Assembly: GCA_020536535.1 (NCBI GenBank)
Contig: JAHLWZ010000387.1
Coordinates: forward strand, 697-40,561
Length of the DNA stretch: 39,865 nucleotides
Source: Pelomyxa schiedti
Lineage: Eukaryota; Evosea; Pelobiontida; Pelomyxidae
Direction: 5' to 3'
Shown piece by piece: positions 29,801 through 37,234 of the stretch. A program made the translations under genes and the position numbers. The stretch's first letter is position 1. The number at the start of each line of letters is the position of its first letter. The notes beneath the pieces are model-generated. The model saw nothing but the letters and a program-made list of their open reading frames with translations, did not search any database and had not been told where the DNA came from.

Positions 29801-31814
29801 CGGCTCATCAGACAACAACCCATCAAACAATAAAAAATGGTGTAGATTTGTGCATAGAATGCTACTGGAATACCATACGGCTAAGGCAGTTGAGAGAGAC
29901 TTCCAGGAACTAGAAAAAACACTACCGCAGCAGGTTGTGCCTGGGCAACAATCTCTCCGCAAATCCGCTCCTGGTATACCACTCAAAGCAAGTAGACCCA
30001 CCTTGTTTGAAAAGTGCATCAAAAGGCTTTCCCCTGATAACTACGAACTTCTTAGACTCATCTCAGAGTTTGTTCAAAATACCAACCACTGGGAAGTAGT
30101 CTTTTCCTTTGCAGTGAACAAGTTTTTAGGGAAACTTCAAAGGAAAAAAGCGCAATTTGAGTTGGATATGAGCATGTGTGGGGACAACTTGCTGACAAGA
30201 GAGTACTGGTGTTCAAAGCTTCGCTTGGATATTTGTGTATTAATGGCAACAATTATTGGGGGGAAAGCAGGCACGTACTTTGTAAACGCAGTAACAGTAC
30301 CTGAAAGTACTATTGGTTCAATCGGAAAGCTTTTTTCTGCAAAGAAATCCCCTGTTTTTTACCAATTAATGGTGGAACCTTCTGCCAGGTATGGTAACAT
30401 ATTCCTACTGAGACATTTCATAGAATGTGGCGGGAAGAACCAAATCAAGGACGCTTTATTCATCGCCTTTGTAGCCAACCAAGGCCATGTTGTTGAGTGG
30501 TTGCACTCAACCTACAGTGGTCTTCATACAGTTTCAGTAGCTGACGCCGCTCATATTGGTAACACGGAGGCCGTCATATCCCTCATAAAAGCTCAACCAC
30601 CTGGGGTCTCGGTCACTAATGCAGTGATTCAAGCGACTAATGCTGCAGTGGAGAGTGACCGTCAGCTTGTCTTGAAACGGCTCCATGAATGTAACTTGAT
30701 TACACCCAAAGATCTGGCTCCTTTCATTTGCAAGTCCTGGAAATTGCATAAGATGTGCAAGTGTTTCCACTTCCTGAGTCGCTTAGTCTGCACTGACTTG
30801 CTGCAGCTTGATTGGACTACATTTGGAGTTGTGTCTTGGCTTGGGGTAGAAACAGAAATGCTTCGGGCATTTTCTGAATTTATTGATGGGAAATTACTCA
30901 CCAAGATTGACCTTGGGTGTCTGAAGGTTGAAGACATTACATTGACATCTCTTATTCAGAAATGCAGTAGCCTTCTGACACTGGAAGTTCACTCTCCTAA
31001 GGTAACAGACAAAAGTCTTTATGTACTTGCGAAGTCGTGTTGCAATCTTTCTTGCCTCAACCTTGCGTACTGTAATGTTTCCGACTCGGGTGTCATCTCC
31101 GTGTTAAAGTCGTGTATATTTCTCACGTCACTCAATCTGAACATGACCCAAACAAGTGCCAAAGCCGTTCTTGCTATTGCTCAATCTGACACTAAATTCA
31201 CAACCCTTTCCCTGAACAACGGTGCTTCCGCCCAGCATGTCCTACAATTCGTGGAAAAGCACCCTGACCTTACCTCCTTGGAGATATCTGGTCCAAGCAT
31301 TTCCGACGCTGAAACTCTAACCTCGCTTCAATGCTTCCCGGCACTTGCGACTTTGGGCTTGTACCAGGTTGAAGGTGTCGGGCAGGAATGGATGCTCCAG
31401 CTCACACAGTTATGCTACCTTCAATCCCTGTCTGTTTGGGGTGCAGTGCTTACAGATAGCGTTTTCTCGGTTCTCCTGAGAATGCCGGCACTCAAATCCC
31501 TCAAATTGCACAAAGTAGAGCTCCTAGGGACCGGCACCCGTGACTTCTTGAAACCACCTTTTTGCTCTCTCCACAGCTTGGAACTGTGGTGTTCCAACAT
31601 TTCATCCACCGGCATTTCTGGCATTCTACAATTGATACAGACCAGAGCAAACCAAAGCCCCACAACCAACACCGAGACTGTCACTTTTGAAGGAGTACCT
31701 TACCCCATACAAACACCATGTTCTGATGTACTTATCTTTGTGACCACACCATGTCCACCCAAATGGAGGGACCTGCACAGACGAAACATCATCAGATTTT
31801 GTGGTAAATCGTAG
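26814..31814 (+). CDS. cPLA2-NACHT-LRR protein (NLR-like receptor with lipase effector), intronless
   Basis: A single open frame of 1,666 residues starts at ATG 26814. Residues about 175-600 are a group-IV (cPLA2-like) patatin fold: oxyanion motif SSGGGVRS (186-190), nucleophile Ser218 in AGLSGSTW, and the dyad Asp499 in LRDAGLDCNIPLP. Residues about 715-1000 are a NACHT NTPase: Walker A LEAAVGSGKST (731-737), Walker B VLWVFDSFDEVD (Asp807, Asp810, Glu811), sensor-like IIASRMERR, and the following QPWSEDNAVEYIEKFF. A helical region with ankyrin-like pieces (about 1190-1310) precedes leucine-rich repeats of the AMN1/FBXL type (about 1370-1570; LVLEVHS-type units such as CCNLSCLNLAYCNVSDSGV). 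The usual first Gly of the P-loop is Ala729. Such layouts fit signal-gated NTPases that release a membrane-attacking lipase; that role is inferred. The neighbours are intron-rich, so the lack of introns is notable. Confidence 0.93.
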   Translation: MSQGAAPSLSIKVRSSVSLPHSYLTFLPAIQSSLEHSIEAEQRAAVARSRITEAAIINLLRRHDADSLKRRFKPPTVPPQTTPAVAVNCGAACETRDSAAPASALTNTAATNGHSAASDSVGTTTTLTREHEEHDALMDSSGIVFSSGDNDCGGAPPNDPLEDEKDAISSEGPRCVTGHVAICSSGGGVRSLTATVGFMDGLCETGILDCVEYCAGLSGSTWCFSQWLTDPLCGNPFHGDTDPWACTTEPLSGASPLSLPEPPMDATNPTNLPAVPYVSPPSQHRINDKGTIPHALTLSTHLGLKQQLEQTSPERPFSLFLVGLGLDWKQVTQALWQGLKSRDSAAVNAWASILASQLMQKRCEIAGIPSPRDILFSSCAEKCNTGKFPIPICTTICSRNGDGNREWVDISPFIVRKSRVPVCSTKNLALDPIPILMAVCGSAFAIDLKTKIPPLGYATLESMEERLPYCIQKYVHPLLQQHFPAHGVWHESLVGDLRDAGLDCNIPLPALQQRTSADGRGVSLILVLDSSRKTLGCEQLAKAVDKGYFRISEADRDKLRAPFGPTEGVRFFRPARMGDPAVLYFRGYTLLRTITLAFTSEQVDAMTSHVRQLVVNNAQTIAWAIKKYCTTPCSKVLPLLKNVVECTNMREIVRRKLSLFYKEKFTTMSFFDNNIDPRNFASVFCKMLLTPESKNDTGMPEKETSHKVDIEQLPALLLASRKKRCILEAAVGSGKSTICKFLCREQGNDTSSFAAIVLIELQSVEPEALSADNFDVFKFITEKLGIRDEQVTTFIQNYCSEVLWVFDSFDEVDSNPHFSKFLQHLRDGNVRWAQWAIIASRMERRHSHFVNAMCIKVQPWSEDNAVEYIEKFFGNMESSGEGPPELGKQKAKKILRNIPIGDKTPLICELVCTIAHKLPADSTSKLSLLSNITDYLWERAMIKFGNEFSLEAVHQAQERLLDLSSEAYCASDGRIALDVSQSIDGLVFRSGLLCQFGSSDNNPSNNKKWCRFVHRMLLEYHTAKAVERDFQELEKTLPQQVVPGQQSLRKSAPGIPLKASRPTLFEKCIKRLSPDNYELLRLISEFVQNTNHWEVVFSFAVNKFLGKLQRKKAQFELDMSMCGDNLLTREYWCSKLRLDICVLMATIIGGKAGTYFVNAVTVPESTIGSIGKLFSAKKSPVFYQLMVEPSARYGNIFLLRHFIECGGKNQIKDALFIAFVANQGHVVEWLHSTYSGLHTVSVADAAHIGNTEAVISLIKAQPPGVSVTNAVIQATNAAVESDRQLVLKRLHECNLITPKDLAPFICKSWKLHKMCKCFHFLSRLVCTDLLQLDWTTFGVVSWLGVETEMLRAFSEFIDGKLLTKIDLGCLKVEDITLTSLIQKCSSLLTLEVHSPKVTDKSLYVLAKSCCNLSCLNLAYCNVSDSGVISVLKSCIFLTSLNLNMTQTSAKAVLAIAQSDTKFTTLSLNNGASAQHVLQFVEKHPDLTSLEISGPSISDAETLTSLQCFPALATLGLYQVEGVGQEWMLQLTQLCYLQSLSVWGAVLTDSVFSVLLRMPALKSLKLHKVELLGTGTRDFLKPPFCSLHSLELWCSNISSTGISGILQLIQTRANQSPTTNTETVTFEGVPYPIQTPCSDVLIFVTTPCPPKWRDLHRRNIIRFCGKS

Positions 31815-31819
31815 TGTAA

Positions 31820-31834
31820 AATAAATACAATAAA
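31820..31834 (+). promoter_or_regulatory. Tandem polyadenylation signals of the cPLA2-NACHT-LRR gene
   Basis: Two AATAAA hexamers (31820-31825 and 31829-31834) begin 6 and 15 nt after the stop codon. The next gene on the other strand ends at 31926, so the two transcripts' 3' ends are tightly packed. Confidence 0.6.
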
Positions 31835-31925
31835 TTTTTGTTTTTAACACAGAGGGTTCTCTTCTTTTTCTTTACTCCTAACATACACTTGAAATAGAAG
31901 GGTGCTCCTTCCTAGCAAATTGATG

Positions 31926-34393
31926 CTAGTGGTGGTGATTTGGCCTGATGTGTACTGGGGGCAAGGAGGGGCAGTTTGCAAGTGAATTTATTACCTCGGA
32001 TAGGACTGTAGCCACAGGCATGGGAGAAGCCAGTCCTGGTACCATAACCATTGGTACACTGTGTTTGGTCTCCAGGGCTGTACAGCATGCTCTGAGGGCA
32101 CATAGTGCCTGTACTGGCACGGCTTGCCTCTCTTTGGTGTGCCTATCAAGAAGTCCGGAGGCTGCAAGAAGCCAATCACTGCGGTCAGAAGCTGGCATCA
32201 TATCGAAAAAGGTATAGGATGTGATTCGCAAACTGTTTGAATGTGAGTAAAACTGGGAGGAAAAGAGCATGAGCATTACTCGGTTTTAACCAAGTCGAAA
32301 TCAGTGTTAAGCTTTGCGTACAATTCCCATGAAAACTCAAATTGTTGGGATGTTGATTGTTCTACTTTCCTATGGCATACAGTCTACACTGATCATAGAA
32401 ATTCGTGGATTAGTAGGTCAAATATAGGTAGATAAACCAAAAAAAAAAAAAAAAGCCCGAGCCCACTTACAATGTGGGTGGAGCTGAACTTCAAGTTGGC
32501 TTCCCTCACGGAATCTCGTTTGTCTTTAAATGGAAAGCGTGCATGCAGTCGTTCCCTCAGCCTTTTGTAGGCAAAAAAAATAAAATCCTGTTGGAGCGAT
32601 TGGCAGTAAGATATCATGTGGATTTTACTTTGGGTTTTTTAAACGTGTTATACTTGCGATAATAAGGATACACATTTCAAGAACTTCGGCTCTGATGGAA
32701 ATTTTTGGAAATCGATAAAGCCTGATTGCTGATTTAACTAGGTTTTCGTGAGTATTTTTCACAGAGAATCTAAAAACCTCAGTTACACGAGCAAGGAGAG
32801 GGCCAGTCTCAGCTCCATCAAAATATTGCGCAATTGTGCAGATAATTCGATATTTGGCCTCAGGAACGGAATCTAGGAGAGCGGATTGAAACAGAATCTT
32901 TCCACTTTGTATTATCGACACCCTAGTAGTTGATTCAACTGTCAGTTTTTTTTTTTTTTTTTGGGAAAGGACAGGAAACAACCCAGATGTTAGAAGAGTC
33001 CATGGGCGTACTGCAGATGGCACTTGTGTAAGGAACTACTGTATGTGAGCATTATTGAAGCAGAGTACACTGTCTCCATACTCGTTGGAATGCAATGTTC
33101 GGGTGCAATTCAGGTTCAAGTAGTGATATGAGCTCACTTTTTTGGGGCTCTATTACAGAGTCATGTATCCGATAATCTGTGACATATAATTGGGCCTGAA
33201 TGTCTCCACTGTCTGGTGTTAAATTGTACAAACAAGAAGAAAAGAAGCCAACCTGGTCTTTATTTCCATCTCCAAATCCCAATCAAATGAAAACATATCG
33301 GGTTCATGAGATAGTTGTCCTTTGTGGTGGGTCACTGTGAGGTCTGCTCGTCTGCTTCTATGTTTACAAATTGCTACATCAATATGCCAAGTTCCTTTGT
33401 TGTCTTTGAAAGGATATTTTGGATAAATTAGCTGCCTGTAGTACATAACAGCAGGATAAATTACATCTACTTGGTGTTCAAATACAGGGAAAAATTGGAA
33501 ATCATTACCTTGGCATACACACTTCATTGCTTTTATGGTTGCTAACTCTTCATTAGCTTCTTCAAGAAAGTGCTGCAATACTAATCAGGGAGTGAAATAG
33601 AGGGATAAAAATCACTTGGAATTGCTCTGCAAAGTCAGCATCTTTGCGTGCAACATGCTTTTGAAACAACTGCTCCAGACTCGCTGCATCCTCCTCAGTT
33701 TCAGCTGATGTATACAAAGCCTTCAGCATGGCAAACCCTCTTTCCAGATCAGGCGCATCCTCACTTGTTCCGGTGTCACTGTTAAACAGTACTTTGCCTT
33801 TGAAAAAGAAAAGAAATTAGAATTAGGGGTGCTATAAGCCAGTGTTCTGGGGGAAAAAAAAAAAAAAAAGGATCCCCCCCCTCCCCAGTCAAAACACGAA
33901 TATCAATCCCATAATAAGCACCTGAGAGTCTATCAAGTACACGAAACGTGTGAGAAAGCCTGAGCCAGTCCTTGGCCACGGGCAATTTCGACACAGGCTT
34001 CGACGTGATCTCCTTCACGCCGCCGCCGACGGTGATGTTCTTGTCGATGGCCAGCGGAGGGAGCGCGGCAGGGGGCGCGGCCGCCGCCGTGGTGGACGGC
34101 GAGCTTAGCGACGGCGAGGACTGCGAGAACGCCGAGGCGAGCGGCAGCATGGAGGCGATGGCCGACCCCCGCTGGCCCATGCGCGCCAGCGTGCTGGTGC
34201 TGCGCGGGGACGGCGGCGGGGGCGACGGCGACGTCGACGGCGACGACGAGAGCGGCGAGTGGCTCGTCGCGTGGGGCGACAGCGGCGCCGAGGACGACAG
34301 CACCGACGGCGCCGAGGAGTGCGACGACGACGGCGACGAGATCGGTATGGCCGCGCTCGAGTTGCTGCTGCTGTTGTTCGTTGCCGAAGACAT
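31926..34393 (-). CDS. Unrecognised helical (ARM/HEAT-like) protein
   Basis: ATG 34393 opens a long low-complexity Ser/Pro/Ala N-terminus (about 130 residues), then PVSKLPVAKDWLRLSHTFRV, whose frame continues after an intron with KVLFNSDTGTSEDAPDLERG, ETEEDAASLEQLFQKH and FLEEANEELATIKAMKC. Later exons read DVIYPAVMYYRQLIYPKYPF, FSFDWDLEMEIKTR, IEPQKSELISLLEPELHPN, ALLDSVPEAKYRIICTIAQY and LVKSAIRLYRFPKISIRAEV, ending LETKHSVPMVMVPGLASPMP. The amphipathic helix pairs suggest an ARM/HEAT-type scaffold; I do not recognise the family. Introns hold A or T runs of 15-17. The gene converges with the NACHT gene. Exon joins are inferred from frame and phase, so the model is approximate. Confidence 0.55.
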
Positions 34394-34607
34394 CGTTTTT
34401 GTTTGTTTTTTTTTACGGCTCGTTTTGTTGTTGTTCTTTTTGGACTTTGAAGGGACAGGATGCCTTCCTAATCTGGTATTTAGAAAATGTAAGTTCGTTC
34501 CTCAACGTCACTCACGCTTGTCATGACAACTTACTGTTCCTCTACTGAGTGGCTCTGTTGTTTGTTTGTTTGCTATTGGGCAACCTTCTCCCTCAGTTTT
34601 CTTTCTT

Positions 34608-37003
34608 CTAGGGGTACAGAACAAGAATGGATGTAGAGAATGGTGTGAGGTCAAACGAGGATACATCGGAGATTGCTCTGGAACGAGGGGGTGTATCGCC
34701 AGTGGTCTCGTCCACGTAGTACAGGATTCCACTTGTTGTTGCAGTTCCGCCGGAATTGATTCCTACGGTTGCGGTGCTGTACAACTTGTTCACTAACAGA
34801 ACTTTCTTCTGGCCAGTTCCTTCTGTGGTGACCGCCTTTGTTAAACCGGACCGTGTGAGAGAAGTTTAGATTGGGTTGGTTGCTTGCGGAAGGGAAAGGG
34901 AGTGAGTACTTGTGCAAACACTTGGGTTGCTTGGTCTGGGGGGTAGCCATATCCACCTGAGCCACTGCACCTTGCTTGTACTTTCAGTGTTTTGTAGGTA
35001 CCATAGCACGGGTCTCCAAAGTACGGATAAGACGGTATTTCACAGCTGAGTTTTTGGTTGGTCTTTGGGTGTATGTTTAACAATACCTTTGCTTTCCAAC
35101 GCAATTGGTAACAGCATAATCATAAACCCCCTCAGCATTGCAACTTTCATCCACTGAGTAATTACCACAATGGCCTGTTGGTGTACCAAAGGCAGCAAAA
35201 TCGATCGAGGTTATCACTGCAAATGAGTCGGAACACTATCCACTCAATCAGGTTTTTTACCCGGCTGTGAAGGTTTTGAGAAAGAGAGTTTACTTGAAGA
35301 AGAGCGCTGTCGTATGAAACTGCACCATTTACAAGAGCACAGAAGGGATTTTCAGCTTCCGTTTCTGGTTCTGTTGTCCTAACGAAATTGTCTCCTGGTG
35401 TAAAGTGCTCCAGAAGCAGTCTGAGAACCCAGTACCTTGCATTTCCCTCTCCAGTGGTCCAATTTGTCATGGACACGGAAGGATATTGCGGGTCTGGGAT
35501 GCCCCACTCTAATTTAATTACTCACCATTCCTGTAGTTTCTTTTAGTTTTGGTGTTACCTGGAATTTCTGGTGAGCCACAAAGTTGGGACTCCCCGAATA
35601 CTTCAACACCATAAGGAGCTAACTTGCCGAACAAGTATGCGTACATAGCTCCAGCAGCAGGCCAGTATGAAGAGGATGGGATAGCCGCACCCGGAGTGTT
35701 ATCATCGGGGAGGATAACACCCAACTCGTCCAGATCGATTTTAGTTGAAGGTGAAATGGAGTTCCTCTGGGGAAGAACCGTGTTTACCATAGTTGAAATA
35801 AACCCATCTGCAGAAGAGAAGAATCTGAATGGGAATTACCTTGGAGAATTGAAACAAAAAATAGAAACGCACGTTTCATAAGAATAAGGATCAGTGCGAG
35901 ATGAACAGCTTGCATAAAAATGGAGAGAAATCCAGTCTAATGGTGTTGTGGAAGGATTGTGGTTGGAGTGATCAATGAAGTAAGGAACCCAGTCGGATGA
36001 GGCACCACCAATTCCCATGAATTTGATGGTGTGCTTTTTGGTAAAATTAATTTAAGCAGCTAGAATAAAAGGTCTACATTTGGAGAGGCTTCTTGAATAG
36101 CTGCAACCACAGAATCATAAGTTTTAGTGTAGGTGACTACATCATAGCCATGTTCAGCTTCATTGAATACCTCCCACACATTGAGTTGATACTTGTGTCC
36201 TCCATAATGAGTCAAGCCGTTTTCATCAACAAATTGTGCACTTGTCATCCAGCTTACAAGTCTTCTGTAGTAATCAGCAAGCTTGATGAAAGTGAGTCGA
36301 ACTCCTTGGTTCAGTCAAAGATACAAGTGGGATATTGTCCAAAACTGGGGCTCCTTTAGGGTAATCCCAGTCTACCTCAGCAGGGTCCGCAGGATAAGAC
36401 CAGTCAGTTGTGTCATATAACCACGTTGGTTGTGTGGAGAAGTTGATCACTGTAGTGTGCCCATTGTCGTGAGTAGCTTCCATAAATTGCTTTTTGAGCA
36501 GGAGTCACTAATTGCTCACATTGCTTATATAAGGGATACCGAAAACTCAGGGTCCACGTATGTGAAGTCCCAAGACGTTGAATTTGCAGAGGGTGGCTCC
36601 AATTCTGCCACAGCCACATGAGGGTAAGGAAACCTTTTTGCTGTTTGAGTCCCATGGCCACACAATTCTCAGATAATTAAACAAAGGAATAGGGAAAACC
36701 ATGGTACATAGCGAACCATGTCGGCCTGCAAAGCACCCAGCGTCTGAAAGAACTTATCCTTAATGGGGCAACTGTCTGTGAGCAAAGGGTTCGACACAAC
36801 CTGATCTTAAGGTTCAGCCCCAAACACCCAGCCACCCGTAAACAAGGGGGAAAAAGAAAAGGAAAGGAAACCTGCAGCGTGGTGATAGAACGAGACACAG
36901 AGTCGACAGACGTCCAGTCCACGCCGAATACATACGGGTCTAAAGCCGCACATCCCACAATCAACACCAGCACCCCAACGGCAACCGCCGATCGGCACTT
37001 CAT
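34608..37003 (-). CDS. Secreted glycoside hydrolase (GH39-like) with inserted SUEL-type lectin domain
   Basis: ATG 37003 begins a signal peptide (MKCRSAVAVGVLVLIVGCAA). Intron-split exons give a TIM-barrel glycosidase: FGVDWTSVDSVSRSITTLQ, ADMVRYVPWF, PTWLYDTTDWSYP, acid/base Glu in LNVWEVFNEAEHGYD, PLDWISLHFYASC, the candidate nucleophile in LDELGVILPDDNTPG, and NWTTGEGNARYWVLRLLLEH. Between barrel and C-terminus lies a SUEL (galactose/rhamnose-binding) domain: ITSIDFAAFGTPTGHCGNYS, then EIPSYPYFGDPCYGTYKTLK and VQARCSG, with the cysteines in place. The final exons read a beta-sandwich end (SGILYYVDETTGDTPP). The protein is probably secreted or lysosomal and cuts beta-linked sugars. GH39 is my best guess; GH5/GH30-like clans are alternatives. 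Confidence 0.82.
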
Positions 37004-37234
37004 TCTTGCCGTTTTAAAGATCGTTTCCGATTGTATCTAGTCTGGTCCTCCGGGACCTGGGACTGCAATTGCCCCCGAAACAACGCGGGGTTTGTGTAAC
37101 AAGCACCATTGAACCGGCAGCCTCAGGATTTGGTGCAGGACAGCGTGGTTCACTTGGTTGATAACGGTCTCGGCGAAACCGAGAAAAATCACGGATCTTT
37201 TTCGCACAAGCACTTATCTTCCAAAGTGCAGCGT
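37004..37234. promoter_or_regulatory. Divergent promoter gap between the glycosidase and the formin
   Basis: Head-to-head genes leave 231 nt between start codons. An open frame continues upstream of the formin ATG, but only from a TTG, so this is taken as 5' leader. Confidence 0.45.
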
